Below are positions 43,997 through 53,025 of a DNA stretch of 64,000 nucleotides, piece by piece. Made by a program: the position numbers and the translations under genes. The stretch is from Kribbella aluminosa (lineage in GTDB: Bacteria; Actinomycetota; Actinomycetes; Propionibacteriales; Kribbellaceae), in the NCBI RefSeq assembly GCF_017876295.1, contig NZ_JAGINT010000001.1, positions 2,852,001 through 2,916,000 of the forward strand, written 5' to 3'. The notes beneath the pieces were generated by a model. The model was not told where the DNA came from. It made no database searches and was given only the letters and a program-made list of their open reading frames with translations. Position 1 is the first letter of the stretch; every line of letters begins with the position of its first letter.

Positions 43997-44416
43997 TCAG
44001 TGGACAGAGAGCGGGAGTGTGAGGTGCTCGGCGGTGCCGCCGGCCTCGATCGACACCAGCAGTTCCCAGGGCCCGGCCATCATCAGCGGCACCCCGTCGA
44101 CGCGGTAGCGATCACCTCCGAGTGGTACCGCCCGGATCGACTCGGTGGCATGACCCATCAGCGGCATGACCGCCTCGAGGTCCACGGCTGTGGCGGATGC
44201 GGTACTGGCGGTGCGCGTGGCGAAGGCGAATTCGATGGCGGTGACGCCTGTCAGTGGGTTGTCCACGGTCGCGGTGACGATGTAGCGGGCCGTTCCGGTG
44301 TGAAGCACTGTCGGTGCGGGTTGCATTGGCAGGAGGAGGACGAGGAGACTGGCGACGAGGACGACAGCCACGCTTGCCGCGAGGATCATTCGCCGTAAGG
44401 GCATCCGGCTGCTCAT
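43997..44416 (-). CDS. FixH/YtkA-like membrane-anchored protein
   Basis: A 139-residue protein: one N-terminal span (MILAASVAVVLVASLLVLLL) then a beta-sandwich containing VMPLMGHAT and PWELLVSIEAGG, the YtkA/FixH pattern with a Met-x2-Met-x-His segment that suggests copper binding. ATG 44416 overlaps the upstream gene stop (ATGA). Confidence 0.7.
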   Translation of the reverse strand: MSSRMPLRRMILAASVAVVLVASLLVLLLPMQPAPTVLHTGTARYIVTATVDNPLTGVTAIEFAFATRTASTASATAVDLEAVMPLMGHATESIRAVPLGGDRYRVDGVPLMMAGPWELLVSIEAGGTAEHLTLPLSVH

Positions 44417-46020
44417 CCGTGCATCCCCTGGCCCGAAGGCGCCGCTACGTCGATGACGAGCGGGACCGTCAGTACGGCGTACCGGAGTTCGACCTGGGAC
44501 CACAGCCGGTAGCGGCCGGGCGTGGGGAACGTGTAGGTGAACGGGACGTCCGGGCCGTAGGCGGCGACGGTCTCGTCCGGAGCGCTGTCCCCGTTGACCG
44601 GCGTCATGCCGACCATGCCGACCATGCCGCCGCCCGAGTCGGACCTGCCGCTCATGCCGGGCATGTCCATCCCGGGCATGGACGGGCCGGTGCCGGGCAT
44701 CGAGCCCATGGAGTGGGCGTGGGACCACACCGGCGCGAGCTGCACCGCAGTACCGAGGTCCGCGTCGGTGGGCAGTGGTCCTGCCACGATCAGGTGCCCG
44801 AGCATGCCCAGCCAGGGTTGAAGCTGAGCCGTGTCCCCTGCCCGGACGGTGACGGTTGTTGGCCGGCCGGCCACTGGGGTCGTCGTGGTGACCATGACGT
44901 GAGTGGCTTCGAACATCGTCATCGCGGTGAGGTGAGCTTTGTCGAGGACGAGGGGAGTCGCGGTCGCAGACGTCGCCGTTCGGCCAGGGGAGACGTCGAG
45001 GCCGGTTCGTACCAACTGGACCCCACCGCCGCGCCGCACCAACTCCGCGGACACCGCGTAGTGGCCGGCAACCGGCAGAGTCAGATGCTGCTCGTAGTGG
45101 CCGGGCGAGATCCTGATCGGGTGCAGGTGCCAGAGTCGCCCACCGGGGCCGATGAGGAGCAGGTGGATCAGCGCGCTGTCGTGGACGATCAGGTCGTCCA
45201 CGGGGGCCCCGGTCGCGCCGTCGGTGAGATCCAGGCGGAGGTCCCCAGGCTGTCCGGAGCGCAGTGGTGACGAACCGAGCGTGAGGATCACGGCTGGACG
45301 CGAGAAATCGCTCACCGGCGGCCGGTTCACGGCGTACGGATTGCCGACGTTGTCGACGGTCGGATCGACTTGGCTTCCCGGTTGGGGTGGCAAAGGCAAC
45401 GATCCGGACAGCACAGCTCCGGTCACCGCCACAGCCAGCGAGGCGGTCAGCCCGGCGACGGGCAGCAGCGCCCAGATTCCGCGGCGAGCGCGGGTTGCCA
45501 CGACCACCGTGACGAGCAGCATGATCCCGGCGCCGAGGAACCCGCCGTAGATCGCGCGTTCGGGTGGCGACGTGACCTGCGCCGGTACGACGTACGGGAT
45601 CCTTGCCACCCGGTGTCCGTCGCCGAGGGCCACTTCCCAGGGGCCGGGGCGATCGACCTGGACCGAGGTGGAGTAGGCGCCGGGGGTCGTGCCCAGTTCG
45701 ACGGACGAGTGGGCGGTCGGCAGGCCCGGCGCCGGCTCTCGCGCTGAGCCGGTCGTGATGCCTACCGGTGTCACCGCGAGCGTCAACTCGCCCGGGGCGG
45801 TCCCGGCGTGGGTGATCACGTCGATCTGCAGCGGACCCGGCACACTCGTGACGCGGCGGAGGACAACCGTGAGCTCGCGGTCACCCAGGCTCTGCGCGAC
45901 GGTGACGTCCCCGCCGGAGGACGGGCTGTCGGCATAGGCGGGCGCAAGTCCGGCAGACAGGACCACGACGCACCACAATCCGCTGAGCAGTAGCCTGACG
46001 GGTCGCGTCGCTGAAACCAT
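44413..46020 (-). CDS. Exported protein with Met/His-rich metal-binding segment
   Basis: A 535-residue exported protein. From ATG 46020: signal peptide (about 1-30), a CopC-like beta-domain, two central transmembrane helices (about 140-190), a second beta-domain, then a Met/His-rich segment (HSMGSMPGTGPSMPGMDMPG, more Met-x2-Met after) typical of copper ligands, and a final beta-domain ending VPLVIDVAAP. Longer frame to 46290 is not used. It is the first gene of the operon divergent from the two-component system at 46133. Copper sensing, storage or delivery is likely. Confidence 0.72.
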   Translation of the reverse strand: MVSATRPVRLLLSGLWCVVVLSAGLAPAYADSPSSGGDVTVAQSLGDRELTVVLRRVTSVPGPLQIDVITHAGTAPGELTLAVTPVGITTGSAREPAPGLPTAHSSVELGTTPGAYSTSVQVDRPGPWEVALGDGHRVARIPYVVPAQVTSPPERAIYGGFLGAGIMLLVTVVVATRARRGIWALLPVAGLTASLAVAVTGAVLSGSLPLPPQPGSQVDPTVDNVGNPYAVNRPPVSDFSRPAVILTLGSSPLRSGQPGDLRLDLTDGATGAPVDDLIVHDSALIHLLLIGPGGRLWHLHPIRISPGHYEQHLTLPVAGHYAVSAELVRRGGGVQLVRTGLDVSPGRTATSATATPLVLDKAHLTAMTMFEATHVMVTTTTPVAGRPTTVTVRAGDTAQLQPWLGMLGHLIVAGPLPTDADLGTAVQLAPVWSHAHSMGSMPGTGPSMPGMDMPGMSGRSDSGGGMVGMVGMTPVNGDSAPDETVAAYGPDVPFTYTFPTPGRYRLWSQVELRYAVLTVPLVIDVAAPSGQGMHG

Positions 46021-46132
46021 GTCCGCAACGGTAGGAACCACGGGCGGCAAGGTCATCACCGTCGGCGGGGAAGCCGTGACGCACCGTCGGGGGATCTGGA
46101 GGTCCCCCGCGTGGGGGGTTCGTGGAGAGCGG

Positions 46133-47386
46133 GTGACCGAGGATGATCGACAAGTGGCGTGGTCGGCGAGCTCCCCTCTTGCCAGGGCCGGACCTTCAGG
46201 CGTCCGTGACCTGAGCAGGTCCCTGGCGCGCCAGTCGTTGCTCGTCGCCGCGGTCTGCATGGTCGCCGATGTCGCGGCGATGCTTGCCACCGGCCTGATG
46301 TCGCATCCGGGCCCGGCAGCCTGGGCCGTGCTCGTGTGTGTCGCGTTGGTCGATGCGGCCCTGGCTCTGCCCGCCCGGCTTTCAGGATGGGTCGCATTGG
46401 CCCATGCGGTCCTGCAAGTGCTTGCCGCCGGGCTGCTGGCCGGCTCGGCCGGCGGTCATCACGTCTCCGACGCGGGTTCCCTGATCGCCGGGTACCGCGC
46501 AGGTGCCTGGTTGCGCGGCCGGGTTGCGATCGCCGCGTTGGGTGTCTTGATGCTGGGAGTCGTCGGGGTGCAGTTGCTCAGTCCGTCCCACGACGGCGAG
46601 ATCCTTCCGGTCGAGCTGCTCAAGAACGCGTTGCTGCCCTGGCTCGTGGGTCGCTACACCACCTCTCGGCGCGCCTACCTCGCCGAGCTCGAGCAGCAGG
46701 CGGACAACCAGCGCCGCGAGGCCCTGGTCGCCGTGGAACACGCTGTGGCCGAGGAGCGCAGCGCCATCGCCCGCGACCTGCACGACGTCATCTCGCACCA
46801 CGTCAGCGCGATCGGGATGCACGCCGGAGCCGCCCGCCTGGCGATGAACACCGAGTCCCCTGCCGACGCCATCGCCGGCTCGCTGACCGCCGTGGAGACG
46901 GCCAGCCGAGCAGCCATGGCCGATCTGCGGCGGCTGCTCGACCTGCTGCACGGCGGGACCACCGACGCGAACCGGCAGCCAGGCCTCGACAATCTCGACG
47001 AGTTGCTCGACGGCGTCCGCCGGGCCGGTCTGCCGACCAGATTGAACACCCACGGTCTGGCCCGGCCGATGCCCGGGTCGCTCGACATCGCGTTGTACCG
47101 AATCACCCAGGAGATGCTCACGAACGCGTTGCGCCACGGTGACCGCACACCAGTCGAGATCGTCTTGTGCTTCGGCGACAACTCGGTGTCGGTGACCATG
47201 CGCAACGGAATACCGGACGAAGCCGTCAGCCGGGATCGGGCCCGCAAACGCGGCGGTGGGGCGCGGGGGCTGGCGGGGATCCGGCAGCGAGCCGCACTGT
47301 TCAGCGGAACAGTCAGCTACGGACCGGATGCCACCGGCAGCTACTGGGAGACGGTGGCGGCCTTTCCGCTGGCCGGTGAGCGATGA
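46133..47386 (+). CDS. NarL-type sensor histidine kinase
   Basis: A 417-residue kinase: four to five N-terminal spans (about 35-150), HisKA_3 with phosphorylatable His217 (ARDLHDVISHHVS) and a HATPase_c domain (YRITQEMLTNALRHG, ARGLAGIRQRA). GTG 46133 is chosen because GGAGAG lies 4-9 nt upstream; the frame extends to 46019 without a ribosome site. Overlaps the regulator gene by 4 bp. Presumed sensor for the divergent metal-handling operon. Confidence 0.85.
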   Translation: MTEDDRQVAWSASSPLARAGPSGVRDLSRSLARQSLLVAAVCMVADVAAMLATGLMSHPGPAAWAVLVCVALVDAALALPARLSGWVALAHAVLQVLAAGLLAGSAGGHHVSDAGSLIAGYRAGAWLRGRVAIAALGVLMLGVVGVQLLSPSHDGEILPVELLKNALLPWLVGRYTTSRRAYLAELEQQADNQRREALVAVEHAVAEERSAIARDLHDVISHHVSAIGMHAGAARLAMNTESPADAIAGSLTAVETASRAAMADLRRLLDLLHGGTTDANRQPGLDNLDELLDGVRRAGLPTRLNTHGLARPMPGSLDIALYRITQEMLTNALRHGDRTPVEIVLCFGDNSVSVTMRNGIPDEAVSRDRARKRGGGARGLAGIRQRAALFSGTVSYGPDATGSYWETVAAFPLAGER

Positions 47387-48054
47387 CGGTACGCATCCTG
47401 CTCGCCGACGACCACGCCATGTTCCGCTCCGGACTGCGTGCGGTGCTGGACACCCAACCCGACTTCGAGTGTGTCGCCGAGGTGGCCGACGGCCGGGCCG
47501 CGGTGGCCCAGAGCACCCGGCTGCAACCCGACGTGGCGATCCTTGACGTCCGGATGCCCAAACTGGACGGTCTGGCCGCCGCCGAAGCGATCCTTGCCGA
47601 TGGCAACATCAGCACGCAGGTCCTCGTCCTGACGACGTTCGACGCCGACGAGTACGTCTATCGCACCCTGGCCGCCGGGGCGAGCGGGTTCTTGCTGAAG
47701 AGTCTGCCGCCGGAAGAGCTCGTCGCCGCGATCCGGATCGCGGCCCGCGGAGAGGCCCTCGTCGACCCCTCGGTGACGCGACGCCTGATCGCCCGGTTCG
47801 CGGCCGGGATCGCGCCGGGCAAACCTGCGCCGGGACGGGCGCCCGGGCTCGAGCGGCTCACCAGCCGGGAGAACGAGGTGCTCCTCCTGGTCGCTGCCGG
47901 TCACAGCAACGCCGAGATCGGCGCCCGGCTCTACATCGGAGACGAAACCGTCAAGAGCCACGTCTCCCGCATCCTCGCCAAGCTCGAGCTCCGCGATCGC
48001 GTCCACGCCGTGATGTACGCCTACCGCCATAACCTGATCTCCAATGGTCCGTAG
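47383..48054 (+). CDS. NarL/FixJ response regulator
   Basis: A 223-residue regulator: receiver domain with Asp10 acidic pocket and phospho-acceptor Asp55 (AILDVRMPK), Thr and Lys switch residues (LVLTTFDADEY, FLLKSLPPEE), and a LuxR HTH (LTSRENEVLLLVAAGHSNAE and DETVKSHVSRILAKL). Coupled to the kinase gene by an ATGA overlap. Confidence 0.9.
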   Translation: MTVRILLADDHAMFRSGLRAVLDTQPDFECVAEVADGRAAVAQSTRLQPDVAILDVRMPKLDGLAAAEAILADGNISTQVLVLTTFDADEYVYRTLAAGASGFLLKSLPPEELVAAIRIAARGEALVDPSVTRRLIARFAAGIAPGKPAPGRAPGLERLTSRENEVLLLVAAGHSNAEIGARLYIGDETVKSHVSRILAKLELRDRVHAVMYAYRHNLISNGP

Positions 48055-48129
48055 AACGACGCCGAGCCCGCAGTCGGGTCGACGGTGCCGTCCCGCTTCG
48101 CCACGCTGCTCCGGCTGGATGTGATGCAG

Positions 48130-48625
48130 TGACGCCGTCTTCTGTGCGCCACAGGGGTCGCTGGCCGAACACGTCGTGCTCGGAGGGTTGTCGAGTCAGG
48201 GTGGCGGCCGAGGTAGGCCAGGAGCCGGTCGCCGGCGGTCGCGAGCGGCTCGACTGCCAACGGGAGGGCGAACTCGGGCAACCGTGCGTTCGGCGGGACG
48301 ATCACTGCGGCCAGCTCCCGCACCACTGTCGCGAGCGAGTCGGGAACCGGAACACATCGCTTTCGACGTCGCAGAGGATGTGCCCGACTCCGGCCCATCG
48401 AGCAACCTCCTCGCCGATCGAGATCGGGCGCAGGCGTGGGCCGCCGAGCGAGAACGGCTTGTCGCAATCCAGGCCGCGGGTCTTCCACACCCGGGGCCGT
48501 ACGTACTCCGATCCGACGCGACCCAGTGTGTGCAACCGCGCGGCTGCTGCAGCCGGCCGGCGACGAACTTGGCGCTCCGCTGACGATTGCACCCGCGCCC
48601 AGGATCACAACGTCATCTCTAAGGG
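48130..48625 (-). pseudogene. Degraded dinucleotide-binding protein gene
   Basis: Pieces in different minus-strand frames add up to one protein: VVILGAGAIVSGAPSSS (a Rossmann start), HTLGRVGSEYVRPRVWKTRG and VGHILCDVESDVFRFP in another frame, then DSLATVVRELAAVIVPPNAR and LPLAVEPLATAGDRLLAYLG. The order suits a saccharopine-dehydrogenase-like or other NAD(P)-binding enzyme. Stops and shifts break it. Tentative. Confidence 0.45.
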
Positions 48626-48639
48626 TCTCTTCGTGGGGC

Positions 48640-50187
48640 TCAGCGGTACAGGTCTGCGTGTGCAGAGGTGATTGCCTGAAGCGTCTCGATGAGTTCGCCG
48701 GCCGTTTCCTCGACTTCGGCCCGTGATCCATCAGGCCCGTTGAACCAGGAGCACACCTCCTGGACAAGCTTGCCCTTGAGCTCCCGCTCTTCTTGCCAGC
48801 CGACCGAGCGAACGTGCGCGGCTTCGATCGCCGCGGCATGTTCGGCGAAGCGGCGTGGGTAGTACTTCTCGATCGCCGGCTCGTTCAGCGCGATGAAGCG
48901 ATCTGCCGGCCATCTGCTGAAGGACGCCATAAGGTCCTCGGCCACATCCGACCCAGACTTGTCGCCGTCGACGACCACCCAGGCCCTAGGGGTGGGCTCG
49001 GGGTCATCGGACTTCTGGACGAACAGCATGAAACGCCTCAGATCCTCGAAGACCTTCTTGACGCGGCCAGTGCCACCGGCTGCCAGGGTGCGGAAGCCCG
49101 CGAGCTTTGGGACAAACCCGGGGATGAGCACTTCGCGGAAGAATCTCTCGGCGGTACTCTCTTCGAAGATCAACCAACCGATCGGTTCGGTGACGTCATA
49201 CCCGAGGTCGGCCAGAGCTTCCCGGCGATCAATTGCGCTGTCAACGCGCAGGTACGTCGTGGTCGGCACGCCGCCAGTGGCGTGCTCAAGAGTTGTTCGA
49301 TACACGACGGCGCCTGCGGCGGAGCCCAGAGTCCGCAGCACGAGATCACTGTGCGTGGAGACCACGACTTGGTAGCCGTTCTCGTCGACGGCTTGGAGGA
49401 TGACACCGAGCAGTTCACGCAAGGCTTCCGGATGAAGATCGTTCTCGGGCTCTTCGAGCAGGAGGACGCGGCGGCCGGGACTCGCGAGCTCCGCGAGAAT
49501 GGTGACGACGCCGCTGACGCCCTCACCCATCCGCTCCAGAGAAACGCCCTCGTACTGGCTGATTGGCAGACCAGGCTGCTGTCCATGTTGGGTTGCAAAC
49601 GTTCCGATCGAGGTCCCAGGGCCGAGGACTCGCTTGACGAGTTCACGATAGCGCCTACCTTCCGCGTGGTCACCGGACAGCGAGTGCAACAACGCGGTCA
49701 AATCTCGGTCGGTTACACCGACGCTCCTCGAGCGACTGTCGTCCACACCGTTTTCATAGCCGCTGACCTTGCGTCTTGAGAACACGGGGACGAAGAGATG
49801 CCGCGGTCGCCAGGCGGCCAGCTCCCCAACGTTCCGTGCAGCCTCACCCTTGTTCCAGACGAGATGTACGTTCGGGGCATTGCCCGGCGGAGCCGCAACC
49901 CTTCGCACCACGTCTGGTGGCAGTGCGGTATCGCCGCCATAAGCCGCCTCAACAGGTTCGACCGACGGTGCCGCAAGGGCCATGTCGACTTGCAATCCGT
50001 TCGAACTGCGAAGACGGCGGTCGTCGTCTTGGAACTGTGATCCTCCCTGAGCGAGATACATCGCGCGTAGGAGCGCCGACTTCCCGGAGTTGTTGCGCCC
50101 GATGAGCACGGTGACGGGACCCAACGCCAGCATTCCAGTGTTGTCGATCGAACGATAGGACTGCACCGTCACCCAGTTGATGATCAA
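48640..50187 (-). CDS. OLD-family nuclease: AAA ATPase with TOPRIM domain
   Basis: A 515-residue protein. The N-terminal ABC ATPase shows Walker A LIGRNNSGKSALLR (29-42), Walker B VLLLEEPENDLHPEAL and the switch VVVSTHSDLVL. The C-terminal TOPRIM shows a Glu in WLIFEESTAERFF and VVVDGDKSGSD. This is the OLD architecture, seen in phage-exclusion and defence proteins. The start is TTG at 50187 with GAGGAGG about 8 nt upstream. It stands alone, beside a pseudogene, which suggests recent insertion. A UvrD-like partner (Gabija) is absent. Confidence 0.85.
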   Translation of the reverse strand: MIINWVTVQSYRSIDNTGMLALGPVTVLIGRNNSGKSALLRAMYLAQGGSQFQDDDRRLRSSNGLQVDMALAAPSVEPVEAAYGGDTALPPDVVRRVAAPPGNAPNVHLVWNKGEAARNVGELAAWRPRHLFVPVFSRRKVSGYENGVDDSRSRSVGVTDRDLTALLHSLSGDHAEGRRYRELVKRVLGPGTSIGTFATQHGQQPGLPISQYEGVSLERMGEGVSGVVTILAELASPGRRVLLLEEPENDLHPEALRELLGVILQAVDENGYQVVVSTHSDLVLRTLGSAAGAVVYRTTLEHATGGVPTTTYLRVDSAIDRREALADLGYDVTEPIGWLIFEESTAERFFREVLIPGFVPKLAGFRTLAAGGTGRVKKVFEDLRRFMLFVQKSDDPEPTPRAWVVVDGDKSGSDVAEDLMASFSRWPADRFIALNEPAIEKYYPRRFAEHAAAIEAAHVRSVGWQEERELKGKLVQEVCSWFNGPDGSRAEVEETAGELIETLQAITSAHADLYR

Positions 50188-50552
50188 GCCGACGACCTCC
50201 TCAGGAATCGCACCGGCAGGCTACTCCCGTCGTTGACGACCGCAGGCTCATTACGACGGGCACGGGCCTGGTGGATGTGTCGAGTAGGTCGCGAACTCGT
50301 CAGTGTGTCTATGGATGTGGGCACGGACGCTCGGAGGGTAGGGGACACCGCGGAGCCGCCATGGGGTTGACGGCGAGCGGCAGGCGAGCAACGCTGGTCA
50401 CAACATCATTGCTCCCAGCATGAAAATAAGTGGGCGCCCTGGACCAACTGGTGTCTCGCTTGGGCAGTCACCAGGGCTTTGGCTGCCAGCGTGAGAGGTC
50501 GAAGACTTCGTGCCGGTAGGTGGCCGGCTGTCCACTGTGAATGGAGGGGATT
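50188..50552. promoter_or_regulatory. Intergenic region upstream of GH16 gene
   Basis: About 365 bp; no open frame with recognised family. GGAGGGG at 50543-50549 is the ribosome site of the GH16 gene. Nothing else was identified. Confidence 0.4.
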
Positions 50553-51533
50553 GTGCGAGCAAGAGCGTTCGGACTTGTCATCGCGGTGGCAGCGCTGGTG
50601 GTGCCGGTCGTATCAGCGTCGGCGGCCCACCCGCCGGAGGCAGGTGGATCTCACGGCAACGGTCTGCCGAGTGCGCCCAATGGTTTCACGACAGTCTTTG
50701 CCGATGACTTCAGCGGCCCGCGCGGACGTTCGGTCGATCGGAGCGACTGGCGGTTCGACATCGGAAACCAGGGAGGCTACGGCAACGGCGAGGCTGAGTT
50801 CTACACCGACAGTACGAGCAACGTCGGCCTCGACGGGCACGGCAACCTCGAGATCACCCCGATCCGCACGCCTGCGGGCGAGTGGACGTCGGGCCGAATC
50901 CAGACGAATCGCTCCGACTTCACCGCCGGCGCGCACGGGATCCTCAGAGTCCAGGCGTCCATCCGGCTGCCACAGGTCGGGTCGGGCGTCGGTGCGACCG
51001 GAATCTGGCCGGCGTTCTGGATGCTCGGATCACCGCTGCGATCTGGTGGCACCTGGCCGGACGCCGGCGAGATCGACATCATGGAGAACGTCAACGGACG
51101 TCCGGAACTCTCACAGACGTTCCACTGCGGCATCATTCCCGGCGGGCCGTGCGACGAGTCGAACGGCAGGGGACACGGCACACCTGCACCCGACCTGCAG
51201 CAGAGTTACCACACGTACGCGATGGAACTGGACCGCAGTATCACGCCCAACCAGATTCGCTGGTACCTCGACGGGCGCCTGACTTTCACGCTCAGCCAGC
51301 AGGACCTGCAGTGGAACGGAAGCGATCAGCTGTGGCAAGACGGCACGAACCACGGATTCTATCTGCTGCTCAACGTCGCGGTGGGTGGGGCGTTTCCGTG
51401 GGCGGAGTGCAACTTCTTCCCGCATCCGGGTGGCTGCAGCTTCTCGACCCCGTTCCCGCAGATGGACACGTCGAAGACTGTGTCCGGCAAGCCCATGTCG
51501 GTCGCGTATGTCGCGGTCTACCAGAAGAGATGA
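50553..51533 (+). CDS. Secreted GH16 endo-beta-glucanase (laminarinase-like)
   Basis: A 326-residue enzyme: signal peptide (about 1-25: FGLVIAVAALVVPVVSASAA), then a GH16 beta-jelly roll. The catalytic motif AGEIDIMENV gives Glu173 (nucleophile) and Glu178 (acid/base). WPAFWMLGS and NVAVGGAFPW are typical of the bacterial beta-1,3(4)-glucanase group. GTG 50553 fits the ribosome site; ATG 50541 is an alternative. It would release beta-glucan oligomers for the ABC transporter and GH1 enzyme downstream. Confidence 0.88.
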   Translation: MRARAFGLVIAVAALVVPVVSASAAHPPEAGGSHGNGLPSAPNGFTTVFADDFSGPRGRSVDRSDWRFDIGNQGGYGNGEAEFYTDSTSNVGLDGHGNLEITPIRTPAGEWTSGRIQTNRSDFTAGAHGILRVQASIRLPQVGSGVGATGIWPAFWMLGSPLRSGGTWPDAGEIDIMENVNGRPELSQTFHCGIIPGGPCDESNGRGHGTPAPDLQQSYHTYAMELDRSITPNQIRWYLDGRLTFTLSQQDLQWNGSDQLWQDGTNHGFYLLLNVAVGGAFPWAECNFFPHPGGCSFSTPFPQMDTSKTVSGKPMSVAYVAVYQKR

Positions 51534-52651
51534 TCTGGTCGCCGTAACTGCCGGCCTCACCGACAGGCGGAGCAGGCGTGCTACCTGCAGGCGGCGCTGC
51601 GCCTGCTCCGCCGCATCTCGATCACGTCAGGTCAACGTACGAAGTCTCCCAACAGACTGCTCGCCGCGGATCCGGGACGGCCTGCCTGCAGGTAAGGAGG
51701 TGGGCACGGACGAGGTCGTGATCTGGACTTCGTCACCCCCGTAGAAGCACGGGGCGCGAGGCTGACGAGGTTGGCTTACGTACTCGCAGGCGGTGATGAG
51801 CACCGTGCGCACGACCTTGTTCAGGACACCACCACTGGCCACACGTACCAGATGCCGGGCGCCAACGGGCGGATCGAGCCGGCCCGCGTGATCATTTGGA
51901 CCCGGGTGGTAACGAGCATGTGGAGCCCCCGCGTAGATTCCTCCTCCAGACCGTGAACAGGGACGATCTGTCGGGTTTCGTCGAGCCGATGAACGATCCG
52001 GACTTCGTGCCGAGCACCCGAGGTGCGGGCTGCACGTGGACGGTCGTTGACAACACGTCAACGACCACGATGAACGTCTTCGGCAAGGACCCTGTGGCAG
52101 CCCACCGGGTGATTGACTCCTTGCAACTCGCGCGCCGGTGACGCAAGCAAGGCGGTCGACTCGACGACCCTGATCGTCCCCGGGGGCTCGCTGTGGATAG
52201 GTGCCAGATCTTGTGTTGCCCGCGGCCTTCGATTAGTTTCACCCAGGTTGGAAGTAAGAATCCTGGTTTGATGACGCGCGAGTTCCGGTGCTCATGGAGG
52301 CGTGGAGTCGTCCGAGAGCGGAGGCGTGAGGGTGATCGCTGGTGGTCTGTCTGCTCAAGTTGTTGATCTGGTCGGCCTGAGCCTGGTCGCTCCGGGCCGA
52401 GAGCGGCCGGCTGGGTCCGAGGAGTCCAGCGACCGGGCGGGCCGTGCGACCGGGTACGTCGACGGTGTCGAGTACAACAGGGCGACGCGGGCGACACGAA
52501 AGGGCGACTCCCGGATGCTCGATCACCGGTTGCGCTTGCTTCGCAACGTCGCAGTCGGTGGCGGTTGGCCCGGGCATCCGGACTCGTCGTCGACATTCCC
52601 GCAGACGGTGAAGGTCGTCTGTGTTCGGGTGTCCGACGGCCGCGGTCAGAC
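51534..52651. pseudogene. Remnant-rich region (sigma-factor scrap and protein tail)
   Basis: At 51741-51839 the frame VEARGARLTRLAYVLAGGDE, then HRAHDLVQD, is the sigma2 start of an ECF (SigE-like) sigma factor, with no continuation. At 51896-52141 a frame from TTG ends TTTMNVFGKDPVAAHRVIDS followed by LQLARR and a stop; it looks like the C-terminal tail of a secreted protein. The rest (52142-52651) shows nothing I recognise. Confidence 0.4.
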
Positions 52652-53023
52652 GTGACTCGGCGGGAGTGTCTGCGCCTGTTGCGGATGACGCAGTTCGGCT
52701 GGCTGGTTTTGCCCGACAGAGTGTTCCTTGCCCTTTGGCCGATCGAGTATCTGGTTGACGACTACCGGCTGCTGCTGGCGGTGATGATCGGTCCCGAACA
52801 GCGCGCGTCGCTGTTCGGGACCGTCGCGACGATTCGGATCGATGCGTACGACGCGGATCGGGCGACGGGATCGTCGGTGACCGTGATCGGCAACTTGACG
52901 CCTCTGGCCGAGAAGGATGCCGGTCGGTTACGGCAGTGGAGGGCTGGGTCCGAATCAGGTGTGGCGTTTGCGGAGTTCAGGATCTGGTGGCTAGCGGGCA
53001 GCCGCGGGTACCGACGACGATGA
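52652..53023 (+). CDS. Pyridoxamine-5'-phosphate-oxidase-like protein
   Basis: A 123-residue protein from GTG 52652: ECLRLLRMTQFGWLVLPDRV and FLALWPIEYLVDDYRLLLAV suit the PNPOx-like FMN-binding split barrel, with a later RATGSSVTVIGNLTPL strand pair. The N-terminus is short and the start uncertain; the frame remains open to 52565. Could be an FMN/F420-binding reductase or a decayed copy. It ends 3 bp before the convergent ROK gene. Confidence 0.5.
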   Translation: MTRRECLRLLRMTQFGWLVLPDRVFLALWPIEYLVDDYRLLLAVMIGPEQRASLFGTVATIRIDAYDADRATGSSVTVIGNLTPLAEKDAGRLRQWRAGSESGVAFAEFRIWWLAGSRGYRRR

Positions 53024-53025
53024 CT

